64,000 nucleotides of DNA from positions 302,590-366,589 of the forward strand of contig NZ_JAHWGU010000005.1 of NCBI RefSeq assembly GCF_020873875.1. Reading direction: 5' to 3'. The translations under genes were made by a program, and so were the position numbers. Below the pieces are notes generated by a model. It did no database searches and was not told where the DNA came from. It saw only the letters and a program-made list of their open reading frames with translations. The DNA comes from Actinoplanes sp. DH11 (GTDB lineage: Bacteria; Actinomycetota; Actinomycetes; Mycobacteriales; Micromonosporaceae). Below, in pieces: positions 49,766-58,325 of this stretch (positions are counted from its first letter, which is position 1; each line of letters opens with the position of its first letter).

Positions 49766-51193
49766 ATGACCGGGGACGGGTTGAGCCGTGGGCTGAGCGA
49801 CATGTGGCGCTCGCTGGTGCTGTTCCTGCCGTACGCGCTGGCGTTCGGCGCCATCGTGCTCGTCGGCTACCTGCTGGCCCGCCTGGCCCGCACGGTGACT
49901 CGCAAGGCCCTGCACCGGGCCGGCTTCGACCAGGTGGTGCGGCGGGGCCCGGCCGGTCGCGTGTTCCGCGGCGAGGCGGCCGCTCCGTCGCAGATCTGCG
50001 CCCGGATCGCGTACTACCTGGTGCTGCTCGTCGCGTTGCAGCTGGCGTTCGGCCTGTGGGGCCCGAACCCGGTGAGCGACCTGCTCAATGCCTTGATCGG
50101 GTGGCTGCCACAGCTTTTCGTGGCGATCGTGATCGTGGTCGTCGCGGCCGCCGTCGCGGGCGCCGCGCACGATCTGATCGCGTCGAGTCTCGGCGGTCTC
50201 GGATACGCCCGCGTGCTGGCCAAGGCGGCCGCCGTCGTGATCGTGACGCTCGGTGTGATCGCCGGCCTCGACCAGGTCGGCATCGCCACCTCGGTGACCC
50301 GCCCGCTGCTCGTCGCGATCCTCGCCACGGTCGCCGGCGTGATCGTCGTGGGTGTCGGTGGCGGGCTGATCCGGCCCATGCAGCAGCGCTGGGAGGGCTG
50401 GCTCGACCGGGCCGCCACCGAGTCCGGCGCGATGCGGGACCAGGCCCGGGCCAACGCCGACGAACGTGCCCGGCTGGCCGCCGAGGAGCAGGCCCGCCGC
50501 GCGGAGGAGGCCCGGCTCGCGGAGCAGGCCCGGCTGGCCGAGGAGAAGCGCAAGGCGGAGGAGGCCCGGCTCGCGGAGGAGGCCCGCCGCGCCGAGGAGG
50601 CCCGGAAGGCGGAGGAGGCCCGGCAGGCCGAGGAACAGCGCCTCGCCGAGCAGCGGCGCCGCGCCGAGGAGGCCCGGCTGGCGGAGGAGGCCCGCAAGGC
50701 CGAGGAGGCCCGGCTCGCGGAGGAGGTCCGCAAGGCCGAGGAGACGCGGCAGGCCGAGGCCCGGCGCGCGCAGGAGGAGCGCCTCGACCAGGAACGCCGC
50801 GCTGAGGGCGAGCGGCTGGAATGGGAACGTCGTGCCGAGGCCGAGCGGCCGGGCGACGAGACCCAGGTCATCGCGGTGCCGCGGGACGATCGGCCGCACC
50901 TGGTGCCCGGGTTCGACCGGGACGACGACGACACGACGGCCGTGGTCCGGGAGACCGAGGTGATCTCGCGGAACCGTCCCGGCAGCGGCGACACGACGGT
51001 CGTCACGCAGGGCACCGGCGACGAGGAGCCGACGCTCGTCCGGCTGCCCGACGAGGACGCGACAGTGGTGATCGCGGAGACCGACGAGGGCGAGCGTACG
51101 CAGGTGGTGTCCCTGCCCCCGCACGAACAGACCCAGGTCATCGAGCCGGGGGCGGCCGACGACGAACCCCGGGGTGGCCGGCCCGGTAGGTAG
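49766..51193 (+). CDS. MscS-like conserved TM helix protein with coiled coil and TQV-repeat tail
   Basis: This 475-residue protein starts at ATG 49766 after GAAGGAG. The N-terminal 220 residues hold four to five membrane segments of the conserved TM helix/mechanosensitive channel-like type (LFLPYALAFGAIVLVGYLLA, LPQLFVAIVIVVVAAAVAG, VTRPLLVAILATVAGVIVV), without a recognisable MscS beta domain. Residues 230-370 are an Ala/Arg/Glu coiled coil built from EEARLAE-like units. The tail has about seven spaced TQV- or TxVV-type motifs (DETQVIAVP, DTTVVTQ, ERTQVVSLP, EQTQVIEPG). A DUF6401 gene converges on it across a strong hairpin. Confidence 0.82.
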   Translation: MTGDGLSRGLSDMWRSLVLFLPYALAFGAIVLVGYLLARLARTVTRKALHRAGFDQVVRRGPAGRVFRGEAAAPSQICARIAYYLVLLVALQLAFGLWGPNPVSDLLNALIGWLPQLFVAIVIVVVAAAVAGAAHDLIASSLGGLGYARVLAKAAAVVIVTLGVIAGLDQVGIATSVTRPLLVAILATVAGVIVVGVGGGLIRPMQQRWEGWLDRAATESGAMRDQARANADERARLAAEEQARRAEEARLAEQARLAEEKRKAEEARLAEEARRAEEARKAEEARQAEEQRLAEQRRRAEEARLAEEARKAEEARLAEEVRKAEETRQAEARRAQEERLDQERRAEGERLEWERRAEAERPGDETQVIAVPRDDRPHLVPGFDRDDDDTTAVVRETEVISRNRPGSGDTTVVTQGTGDEEPTLVRLPDEDATVVIAETDEGERTQVVSLPPHEQTQVIEPGAADDEPRGGRPGR

Positions 51194-51226
51194 AGGTCCG
51201 GCAGGCGCGGCCCGGCCGGGCACCGC

Positions 51227-51250
51227 CGATGCCGATGCCGATGCCGATGC
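51227..51250. repeat. GCCGAT hexanucleotide repeat, four copies
   Basis: A pure 6-bp microsatellite between the channel-like gene and its terminator hairpin. Confidence 0.8.
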
Positions 51251-51253
51251 GGC

Positions 51254-51288
51254 GGGGCCGGCGCCGGGAGGATCCCGGTGCCGGCCCC
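51254..51288. terminator. Strong hairpin between convergent genes
   Basis: A 15-bp stem (GGGGCCGGCGCCGGG with one G-T pair opposite CCCGGTGCCGGCCCC) and AGGAT loop lie between the stops at 51193 and 51393. No T tract is present on the plus strand. Confidence 0.7.
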
Positions 51289-51392
51289 GATCAACGGACG
51301 CCAGAACTATGGGTACGGGCCGTGTTCCGGCCGTCGGTCAACGAATCAGCAGGTCAGCACGTCGAAGCGGGCAGCGGGCAGCGGGCAGCGGG

Positions 51393-51749
51393 TCAGTTCG
51401 CGATCGGGAGCGTGCGGGCCAGCATGCAGACGGCGAGCAGGCGACGCAGCACCCAGTCGTCCTCGGACCAGTTGATCTCGCCGTCCGGGGCCTGCCAGCC
51501 GTGCTGGAAGGCGGCGTCGCGGACGCCCTCGGCGTACGCGGCGAGCAGGATCGCGGTCAGTGGCCGGCTGTCGGCGGAGAGGCTGTCCCGGACGCCTGCG
51601 GCGTGCTGGTCGATGACGGACATGAAGCCGGGGTTGTCCTGGGCGGCAGCGAGGCCACTGACGCCGACTGCGGCGGTCAGGTCGGCAAGCGAAGCGTTGG
51701 CGGAGCGCTGGGCGGAGCGGGCGGCGGCGTTGCTGAACAGGCCATTCAT
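51393..51749 (-). CDS. DUF6401 family protein
   Basis: This protein is 118 residues from ATG 51749. The core LADLTAAVGVSGLAAAQDNPG and VIDQHAAGVRDSLSADSRPLTAILLAAYAEGVRD matches a small actinobacterial family (DUF6401) sometimes listed with natural-product clusters, but its function is unknown. The C terminus is WSEDDWVLRRLLAVCMLARTLPIAN. The open frame extends far upstream without family sequence; no strong ribosome site helps to set the start. Confidence 0.72.
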   Translation of the reverse strand: MNGLFSNAAARSAQRSANASLADLTAAVGVSGLAAAQDNPGFMSVIDQHAAGVRDSLSADSRPLTAILLAAYAEGVRDAAFQHGWQAPDGEINWSEDDWVLRRLLAVCMLARTLPIAN

Positions 51750-51866
51750 GAGAAGAAACGTTATGGAGGCTCGGGTGTCCAACGGTTCCCCGAACAGGTG
51801 CAGGTCGGTTGAAGCCGCCGGATCGGGGAACTGCGTCGGGGCGGAAATCGAACGAAGGGATCGCGA

Positions 51867-52316
51867 ATGGGACACGACACCGACGGACCGGACGCGGAGC
51901 ACCGGCGGCCGGCGGGCCTGAACGACAACACCGTCGAGGCGCTGGGCAAGCTCAGCGAGGCTCTGGAGACGGTGGAGCGGGTCCGCGGTCACCTCTACTC
52001 GATGCACCAGCTGGTCGGCACCGCCGATTTCATGCTGGACGAGGCGGTGTCGCTCTTCGAGAAGGCCGGGCACGCCGACGTGGCGGAGCGGATCCAGAAC
52101 GAGCTGATCGGGCTCAACGTGATCCCGGGCCACTGGACCTTCCAGATCGTCGAGGAGTTCGACGACGGGTATTACACCGAGTTCCGCACCGTGGAGAAGG
52201 ACGTGCGGGACCGCCTCGCGCAGGGCCGGCGGCACCTTTACGAGGCGGAACTCAAGGAACAGCGGCGGACCCGCGGGCGGCCCGGCCACGAGGCGCGACC
52301 CGATTACTCGGCGTAG
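51867..52316 (+). CDS. Conserved actinobacterial hypothetical protein
   Basis: This 149-residue soluble protein begins after GAAGGG and is acidic-to-neutral. A helix-rich middle (LGKLSEALETVERVRGHLYSMHQLVG, LDEAVSLFEKAGHADVAERIQNELIG) leads to WTFQIVEEFDDGYYTEFRTVEKDVRD and a basic tail. The family occurs widely in actinobacteria without an assigned function. It overlaps the end of the convergent small membrane gene by 13 bp. Confidence 0.75.
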   Translation: MGHDTDGPDAEHRRPAGLNDNTVEALGKLSEALETVERVRGHLYSMHQLVGTADFMLDEAVSLFEKAGHADVAERIQNELIGLNVIPGHWTFQIVEEFDDGYYTEFRTVEKDVRDRLAQGRRHLYEAELKEQRRTRGRPGHEARPDYSA

Positions 52317-52513
52317 TCGACTGCCTCGGGGCGGCGGCGCTGCGCGTCGTCGGCGACGATCACGGTAGCGACGAGGAGGGCCACGACGACGGCGAAGAAC
52401 CAGGAGGCGTCGTCGATCAGTTTTGCGGCAAGCGGCGCTTGGAAGGCGGCGAGCAGAAAGCCCAGCCACGCGAAACGGCGCTGACGTTCAGACAGGAATC
52501 CGGCATCTCGCAC
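52304..52513 (-). CDS. Small two-span membrane protein
   Basis: This 69-residue protein has a short polar N terminus (MRDAGFLSERQRR), two hydrophobic segments (FAWLGFLLAAFQAPLAAKLI and WFFAVVVALLVATVIVA) and a charged tail. No family is recognised. It overlaps the convergent gene by 13 bp. Confidence 0.6.
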   Translation of the reverse strand: MRDAGFLSERQRRFAWLGFLLAAFQAPLAAKLIDDASWFFAVVVALLVATVIVADDAQRRRPEAVDYAE

Positions 52514-52577
52514 CCGGACAGTCTTACTCGATCAGGACGGAACGCCGTCACCCGTTCGGCCGATTCTGCGTTGTCCG

Positions 52578-53366
52578 ATGGTGCCCCCCGCGTTGCGCCA
52601 CCGCCGCTCAAGCGTGCTCCTGCCCGGCCTGTCCTTGCTGGCCGGGGCCGTTTTGACGGCCTCCTGCCAGGAGTCGCCGCCACCCCCGCCGGTGGCGAAA
52701 AAGCCGATCACCGCGGTGACTCCGGCGAAGGACGAAATATCGGCAAAAACCATGCCGGTTCTGGCGGGGCCGCTGCAAGCGCGAACGGGAGCGTGGCTCA
52801 CGGTGAGTGACGCCGCGAGCAGGGTACGCGTACGCTTCGCCCGCCTACCCGGCCAGCTCTACCGGATCACGACCGCACCGGACGCCGGCGTGACCCCGGT
52901 GGTGTTCCGCCGCGGCGGCCGGGTGGTGATCCGCCTGCGCGGCACCGGCGGCGACGGCCTGGACGAACTGCGGATCGTGCTGAACCGGGACGTCCGCTGG
53001 GACATCCGGCTGCCCGCCGGTGCCGGGGAGCAGCAGCTCAACCTGCGGCACGGCCGGGTGAACCGGGTCGTACTCGGCTCCTCGGGACTGGCCGAGCTCT
53101 CGCTGCCGGACCCGGTCGGCACGGTACCGGTGACATTCACCGGCGGAGTCGGCGCCGCGGTGGTGACCGCGGCGACCGGTGCGCCGTTCCGGATCCGGTT
53201 CGATCAGGGCGCCGGGTCGGTCCTCACCCCGTGGACCGCGAACAACGGGACCCCGGCCGGGACGGTGCTGCGGGAACCCGGTTACCGGCGGGCCGCCGAC
53301 CGCTACGCGATCCGGGTGCGTTCGGGCCTCGGCGACCTGACACTGCGCCGCCGGGACCCGCGGTGA
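52578..53366 (+). CDS. Lipoprotein of unknown function
   Basis: This 262-residue secreted lipoprotein has a basic N terminus (RHRRSS), a hydrophobic core and a lipobox LTASC, with lipidation expected at Cys30. A Pro-rich spacer (ESPPPPPVAKKP) leads to about 190 residues of beta-rich sequence (VTPVVFRRGGRVVIRLRGTGGDGLDELRI) with a repetitive VTFTGGVGAAVVTAATGA segment resembling the putative adhesin DUF4097/beta-helix type. No enzyme motif is seen. Confidence 0.7.
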   Translation: MVPPALRHRRSSVLLPGLSLLAGAVLTASCQESPPPPPVAKKPITAVTPAKDEISAKTMPVLAGPLQARTGAWLTVSDAASRVRVRFARLPGQLYRITTAPDAGVTPVVFRRGGRVVIRLRGTGGDGLDELRIVLNRDVRWDIRLPAGAGEQQLNLRHGRVNRVVLGSSGLAELSLPDPVGTVPVTFTGGVGAAVVTAATGAPFRIRFDQGAGSVLTPWTANNGTPAGTVLREPGYRRAADRYAIRVRSGLGDLTLRRRDPR

Positions 53367-53382
53367 CCCGGCGGCCGGTCGA

Positions 53383-53568
53383 TCAGTGGGGGCCGGTGTG
53401 ACCGGTCGTGCTCGGGCGTGAACCGGACTCCTCCGGCTCCTGCCCGGTGTCGTTGTCACTCGCGTCGTTCTGGCCGTCGATGTCCCACGTGGCCATCGCC
53501 CGGTTCAGCTCGTCGAGCGGCAACTTCTCCTCGTCGCGCCACACGCCGTCCTGCTCTCGATCAGTCAT
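53383..53568 (-). CDS. Small acidic protein
   Basis: From ATG 53568 this encodes 61 residues, strongly acidic (REQDGVWRDEEKLPLDELN, then DIDGQNDASDNDTGQEPEE). It contains no membrane segment and is likely unstructured. The frame continues 20 codons upstream through the terminator hairpin and is not coding there. The function is unknown. Confidence 0.55.
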   Translation of the reverse strand: MTDREQDGVWRDEEKLPLDELNRAMATWDIDGQNDASDNDTGQEPEESGSRPSTTGHTGPH

Positions 53569-53601
53569 GGGAGTCCGGTTACCCGTACCCGGAAAAGCGA
53601 A

Positions 53602-53623
53602 ACGGCCGCCCGGAGGCGGCCGT
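53602..53623 (-). terminator. Rho-independent terminator of the SRPBCC gene at 53640
   Basis: A perfect 9-bp stem (ACGGCCGCC / GGCGGCCGT) with a CGGA loop lies 16 bp after the stop and is followed on the minus strand by TTTCGCTTTTCC. Confidence 0.85.
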
Positions 53624-53639
53624 CCCACAGTGACCGGGG

Positions 53640-54104
53640 TCAGATGCCCGGCCGGTCCACCTGGCCGCGCCAGGCGCCGGTCTCGACACCGCCGCGGCTC
53701 TCGATGAACTCCTTGAACCGGTCCAGGTCGCCCTTGACCCGGCGGTCCACGATGCCCAGCTTGTCGCCGGCGTTCTCGACGAAGCCCTGCGGGTCGAAGT
53801 CCATCTGGACGGTGACCCGGGTGTGCGTGTCGTCGAGCCGGTGGAAGGTCACCACACCGGCCTGCTTCTCGCCGTTCGTGGCGTGCCAGGCGACACGCTC
53901 GTCCGGAAGCTGCTCGGTGATCTCGGCGTCGAACTCACGCTTCACGCCGGCGATCTCGGTCTTCCAGTGCGTGTGGGTGTCGTCGAGCTGACGGATCTCG
54001 TTGACACCCTCCATGAAGCGGGGGAAGTCCTCGAACTGGGTCCACTGGTTGTATGCCGTGCGGACCGGGACATTGACATCAACGGACTTCGTTACCGTGC
54101 TCAC
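53640..54104 (-). CDS. SRPBCC family protein (polyketide cyclase-like)
   Basis: This 154-residue protein has the START/SRPBCC fold: MSTVTKSVDVNVPVRTAYNQW, TQFEDFPRFMEGVNEIRQLDD, ITEQLPDERVAWHATNG and VTFHRLDDTHTRVTVQMDFDP, then a C-terminal helix with RRVKGDLDRFKEFIESRG. It is of the coenzyme Q-binding/cyclase type, whose bacterial members often respond to stress. It is divergent from the oxidoreductase gene and has its own terminator. Confidence 0.9.
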   Translation of the reverse strand: MSTVTKSVDVNVPVRTAYNQWTQFEDFPRFMEGVNEIRQLDDTHTHWKTEIAGVKREFDAEITEQLPDERVAWHATNGEKQAGVVTFHRLDDTHTRVTVQMDFDPQGFVENAGDKLGIVDRRVKGDLDRFKEFIESRGGVETGAWRGQVDRPGI

Positions 54105-54281
54105 GCGGTTCTCCCTTTCGCTGGCGTACGGGAATGCGGATGACGTTCAGATCGGCGGGGCTCCGGCGGCTCGACGGCGGCCGGTGCCTCCCGCTCACGA
54201 CTGAAGTGGTGCCCGTGCACCTGGGGGCTAAACGTGAGGCGTTCGGTGTTTCCGCTGCCCCTCGATGGGTAGCGTGCCGCT

Positions 54282-55874
54282 GTGGAGACCGTGGATGCGA
54301 TAGTCGTCGGAGCCGGGCACAACGGACTGGTGGCGGCGAACCTGCTCGCCGATGCCGGCTGGTCGGTGCGGGTACTGGAAGCGACGCCGCACCCGGGTGG
54401 TGCCGTCCGTTCCGGGTTCGTGACCGCACCCGGCTATCTGTCCGACCTGTTCAGCTCCTTCTACCCGCTCGGGTACGCGTCGCCGGTGATGCGCGCGCTG
54501 CGCCTCGACGAGCAGGGTCTGACCTGGACGCACGCCCCGGACGTCTTCACCCATCTGCTGCCCGACGGCCGTGCGGCGACGGTGAACCGCGACCTGGAAC
54601 GCACGATGGCCTCGATGGAGCGGTTCGCCCCCGGCGACGGTGAGCGGTGGCGCACCGTCTACGACGAGTGGCGCTCGGTCTCCGCGAAGATGCTGGACAC
54701 CCTGTTCACCCCGTTCCCGCCGGTGCGCAACGGCGTCAGCCTGCTCCGGGAGCTGCGGGTCGGCGGCGCGCTGCGGCTGGCCCGGCGCCTGGTCCTCTCG
54801 GTCCGCGAACTCGGCACCGAACTCTTCGACGGCGAGGGCGCCACCCTGGCGCTGGCCGGCTGTGCCCTGCACACCGACCTCTCACCGGAACAGGCCGGCG
54901 GCGGGGTGTACGGCTGGCTGCTCGCCATGCTCGGCCAGGAGTTCGGCTGGCCCGTTCCGGTCGGTGGCGCCCAGGAGATCACCAGCGCCCTGGTCCGGCG
55001 GCTCACCGACCGCGGCGGCGAGATCGTCTACCAGGCGCCGGTGAGCCGGGTGCTGGTGGCCGGCGGCCGGGCGATGGGTGTGCGAACCGCCGACGGCCGC
55101 GACTGGCGGGCCCGCCGCGCGGTGATCGCCGACGTGCCGGCCCCCGCCCTCTTCCTGGACCTGGTCGGTGAGCGCTGGCTGCCGCCGCGCTTCGTCGAGG
55201 ACCTGGCCCACTTCCGCTGGGACGGCGCCACCCTCAAGGTCGACTGGGCGGTGGGCCGGAAGGTGCCGTGGCGCAACACCGACGCCACCACCGCCGGCAC
55301 CGTCCACCTCGGCGCCGACCTGAACGACCTGACCCGCTACTCCGCGCACCTCGCCGTCGACGAGATCCCGCCGAAACCGTTCATGCTGCTCGGCCAGATG
55401 AGCACGGCCGACCCCGCGCATTCGCCGGAGGGCACCGAGTCGGTCTGGGCGTACACCCACCTCCCGCACCGCAAGTCATGGCAGGCCGACGAGATCGCCG
55501 AACACGTGGAACGGATGGAGGCGGTGATCGAGGACCACGCGCCCGGCTTCCGCGACGCGGTGCGGGGCCGCAACGTGTTCTCCCCGGCCGACCTGGAACG
55601 CGAGAACCCGTCCCTGGTCGGCGGCGCGCTCGGCGGCGGCACGGCGGCCGCGCACCAGCAGCTGTTCCTGCGCCCCATCCCCGGCCTGGGCCGGCCCGAC
55701 ACCCCGGTCGACCGCCTCTTCCTCGGCAGCGCCTCGGCCCACCCGGGCGGCGGCGTGCACGGCGCCCCCGGCGCCAACGCGGCGCGCGCCGCGCTGGCCC
55801 GCGACCGGTCCCTGACCGGGGGCCTCTACCGAGCCGCGATCAGCGGCGCCAACCGCCTGATCTACGCGGACTGA
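54282..55874 (+). CDS. Phytoene desaturase-like FAD oxidoreductase
   Basis: This 530-residue flavoprotein has the N-terminal FAD-binding motif AIVVGAGHNGLVAANLLADAG followed by VRVLEA, as in the carotenoid isomerase/phytoene dehydrogenase (CrtI/CRTISO-like) family. The C terminus has DRLFLGSASAHPGGGVHGAPGANAARAAL, the usual FAD-binding end. A middle substrate domain includes GGAQEITSALVRRL. The GTG start gives METVDAIVVGAG. There are no carotenoid biosynthesis genes in the window, so the substrate is unknown. Confidence 0.85.
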   Translation: METVDAIVVGAGHNGLVAANLLADAGWSVRVLEATPHPGGAVRSGFVTAPGYLSDLFSSFYPLGYASPVMRALRLDEQGLTWTHAPDVFTHLLPDGRAATVNRDLERTMASMERFAPGDGERWRTVYDEWRSVSAKMLDTLFTPFPPVRNGVSLLRELRVGGALRLARRLVLSVRELGTELFDGEGATLALAGCALHTDLSPEQAGGGVYGWLLAMLGQEFGWPVPVGGAQEITSALVRRLTDRGGEIVYQAPVSRVLVAGGRAMGVRTADGRDWRARRAVIADVPAPALFLDLVGERWLPPRFVEDLAHFRWDGATLKVDWAVGRKVPWRNTDATTAGTVHLGADLNDLTRYSAHLAVDEIPPKPFMLLGQMSTADPAHSPEGTESVWAYTHLPHRKSWQADEIAEHVERMEAVIEDHAPGFRDAVRGRNVFSPADLERENPSLVGGALGGGTAAAHQQLFLRPIPGLGRPDTPVDRLFLGSASAHPGGGVHGAPGANAARAALARDRSLTGGLYRAAISGANRLIYAD

Positions 55875-55995
55875 CCCGCCACCCCCGCGCGGGTGGGCCG
55901 GGCGCGGTGGAGCGCTGGACGCGGACGAATTCTGGGCGGTACGGGGCCGCGCAGCGAGCGGGGGCCGGGCACACTGCGCGGTAGGGTCGTTCCGG

Positions 55996-56184
55996 TTACG
56001 GCTGGACGGCGAGTGCGGTGGCGACGAGCACGAGCGCGGTGAGCAACGCCAGCACGGCGACTGTCACCGCTGCCGCGGCGCGTAACAGGGCGCCCATCGG
56101 CGCGAGGACGCGACGGACCATGTGCAGGGCGAGCAGAATGCAGGCGGCAGTGGCGAAGTAAAGCAGGTTGTGGTGCGGCGACAT
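55996..56184 (-). CDS. Small membrane protein
   Basis: This 62-residue protein has two hydrophobic segments (LYFATAACILLALHMV and AVTVAVLALLTALVLVATALA) joined by a basic loop (RRVLAPMGALLRAAA). The ATG follows an AGGGG site. No family is recognised. Confidence 0.55.
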   Translation of the reverse strand: MSPHHNLLYFATAACILLALHMVRRVLAPMGALLRAAAAVTVAVLALLTALVLVATALAVQP

Positions 56185-56531
56185 GGCGGACCCCTATCTC
56201 CGGCTGACCACGGGCGAGTGGTGCCGAGACGGTGGAGCGGGATGACGGGCACCCGGCCGGGTGAAGCGGGCCAGGAGTGCGCGGCCCGCGATTCGACTAT
56301 GCAATTCCTCGGAGATCCCGTGCAATGCATGTGCAAGGGGTGGTGAAACCGGCGCCGAACCGGCAAATGACCTGCCAGATGGCAATCTGGGATCGGCGAA
56401 TTGCCATATGGCGAAGGGGAGCATTGCATACGGCTCGATGGCTGATCGCGTCTGATATGAGTTGCAGTGTGTCTGGGGTGCAATGTGCCGGATTAGCGAT
56501 CTTGGGATCGGGACTGTGAGAATCTGCGACC
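56185..56531. other. Gene-free, AT-richer stretch upstream of the Scr1-type pair
   Basis: These 347 bp are clearly less GC-rich than their surroundings, especially 56260-56520, and contain no supported gene. The short words ATGCAAT and GCAATG recur several times. It probably holds the promoter of the gene pair downstream and could mark an imported segment. Confidence 0.5.
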
Positions 56532-56744
56532 ATGCAAAATGATCTCGTCCTGACCCCGCTGGCCGTTACCTGCACCACTGGGACATGCCCCACCGTCTAT
56601 ACGACAAATCGGAGCAGCGTCATCGTGCAGGGCTACACGGTGACCGCCGCTGCGGCCGCTGTCGACGTGCCCGAGGGTGAGCAACTCGTCGAGATCCCCC
56701 TCGAACTCCTGGCCGACGCCGTGCGGGCGCAGCAGAAGGTCTAG
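56532..56744 (+). CDS. Small protein with CxxGxC motif, partner of a Scr1-type regulator
   Basis: This 70-residue protein starts at ATG 56532 and carries CTTGTCPTVY near residues 14-23, then SSVIVQGYTVTAAAAAVDVP and a C-terminal helix LLVEIPLELLADAV-like segment. It is not DUF397, the usual partner of Scr1 regulators, but occupies the same place, 33 bp upstream of the regulator gene. I believe similar proteins occur beside XRE/Scr1 regulators in related actinomycetes, but I cannot check this here. Confidence 0.6.
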   Translation: MQNDLVLTPLAVTCTTGTCPTVYTTNRSSVIVQGYTVTAAAAAVDVPEGEQLVEIPLELLADAVRAQQKV

Positions 56745-56777
56745 GTCGGGCCCAGCCTGAGGGGGAGGGAACGAGGG

Positions 56778-57683
56778 ATGCCGGGCGTGGCCGATGAGGA
56801 TTCCGGGCCGGGCGCTTCCGGCCGGGATCCCGGACGTCCGGTGGGCCGGATCCTGCGGCAGCGCCGTGAGTCGTTACGTCTGACCGGCAACGCCCTCGCC
56901 TCACTGGCCGGCATGACACAGGCCAAGGTGTCCAGGATCGAGACCGGACGCACCGGCGCGGCCCCCGAGGACGTGCGCCGGCTCGCCGAGGCGTTACGGA
57001 TGCCGCCCGCGGAGATCGACGATCTGGTGCGGCGCGCGGCCGGCGGGCGGACGACCTCCGTACCCATGACGCAGTGGCGCCCGGAGGAGAGCGGACTGGC
57101 CCGCCGCCAGGTCGAGGTCGCGCGGGCCGAGCTGGCCGCCCATGAGATCTGGACCTTCCAACCGGCGGTGGTCCCCGGCCTGATGCAGACGAGCGGGTAC
57201 GCCGAGGCCGTGATGCGACCGCAACGCCGGCGGACCGGCCGGGCGGCGCCCGAAGTGCCGGAGGTGGACCTGCTCGACGGGGTCGCCGCCCGGTTACGAC
57301 GTCAGCGCATCTTGAAGCTCCCCGACAAACGGTTCCGCTTCCTGATGACCGAGGCCACTCTGAGCAATCGGCTGGGAAGCCCCGAGGACATGCTCGCGCA
57401 GCTGCGCCGGATCCGGGAGATCGCGGGGCAGCCCAATGTGTCGGTCGGCATCATCCCCGCTGACGCCGCGCTGACGCAGGCTCCGATGAACGGCTTCGAG
57501 CTGCTCGACGACACCTGGGTGATGATGGATCTCTTCAACACCGCGCTGTCGTCCCGGGTCGTCTCGGACATCGAGTTGCACCGGGACGTGTTCGAGGGGT
57601 TCGCCGAGGTGGCGGTCACCGAGATCGAACCGATCCTGGACCGCTACTCCCGCCTCTACCGTGACCGCTCCGCCGCGGGCTGA
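56778..57683 (+). CDS. XRE/Scr1 family regulator with DUF5753
   Basis: This 301-residue protein has an XRE helix-turn-helix (about residues 22-80, RILRQRRESLRLTGNALASL, AGMTQAKVSRIETGRTG) followed by the actinobacterial DUF5753 domain (EIWTFQPAVVPGLMQTSGYAEAV, RQRILKLPDKRFRFLMTEATL, GSPEDMLAQLRRIREIAGQPNV, FELLDDTWVMMDLFNT). Streptomycete relatives act with a small partner protein in control of development and secondary metabolism. The start ATG follows GAGGGAGGGAACGAGGG. Confidence 0.9.
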   Translation: MPGVADEDSGPGASGRDPGRPVGRILRQRRESLRLTGNALASLAGMTQAKVSRIETGRTGAAPEDVRRLAEALRMPPAEIDDLVRRAAGGRTTSVPMTQWRPEESGLARRQVEVARAELAAHEIWTFQPAVVPGLMQTSGYAEAVMRPQRRRTGRAAPEVPEVDLLDGVAARLRRQRILKLPDKRFRFLMTEATLSNRLGSPEDMLAQLRRIREIAGQPNVSVGIIPADAALTQAPMNGFELLDDTWVMMDLFNTALSSRVVSDIELHRDVFEGFAEVAVTEIEPILDRYSRLYRDRSAAG

Positions 57684-57710
57684 GCACCGGTGGCGGAGCG
57701 GCGCCGGTGC

Positions 57711-58157
57711 TCAGCGCTTGTCGTCGCGTTCGGCGATGTCGGCCAGGCGGCGCAGCGTCTCCACGTTGCGGCGGTGCAGCACCAGGTCGTTGACCTTGTT
57801 CTGGACCCAGCGCAGGGGGCCGGCCTCGAAGTCTTCCTTGATCACCACGCGGGTGGCGGTGCCGCCGTTCAGCGGTTCCAGCCGGATGTCGACCACCGCC
57901 GCGCCCAGCGGCCAGAGCCCGGCGTTCAGCCGTAGCTGCCGGTTGGGGGTGCAGGCCAGCACGGTCGAGGAGTCGTGCAGGGAGACTGGCCACGGGCCGG
58001 CCTTGTGGTGCAGTTTCGAGCCGGGACTCGGCCAGGAGGACTCGACGTCCCGGATGTGTACGGTGCCGACCACCCAGTCGCTGTATGTCCAGCCGTCGGC
58101 CAGCACGGCGAAGATACGCTCGGGAGGGGCCTGGATGGTGCGCGCCACGATTGCCAC
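57711..58157 (-). CDS. SRPBCC family protein
   Basis: This 148-residue protein has the START-like fold with RTIQAPPERIFAVLADGWTYSDW at the N terminus and ATRVVIKEDFEAGPLRWVQNKV at the C terminus. It resembles SRPBCC proteins found beside phytoene-desaturase-like oxidoreductases in actinomycetes; such a gene lies about 2 kb upstream here. The GTG start at 58157 has only a weak ribosome site. The ligand is unknown. Confidence 0.82.
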   Translation of the reverse strand: MAIVARTIQAPPERIFAVLADGWTYSDWVVGTVHIRDVESSWPSPGSKLHHKAGPWPVSLHDSSTVLACTPNRQLRLNAGLWPLGAAVVDIRLEPLNGGTATRVVIKEDFEAGPLRWVQNKVNDLVLHRRNVETLRRLADIAERDDKR

Positions 58158-58325
58158 GGCGAACGGATTACCCTGCTGGCGGCCCTTGTAACGACCGGCC
58201 CATGTTTACGTATCGAACTCAGGGGCAATCCCGACCGCGTAATCGAGCTCGCCCCCTTCCGGCTGTCGTCGCGTGGCGTCGTACCCGACCGCAGCCTGGA
58301 AAAATAGCCGCCGAAGGAGACCACG

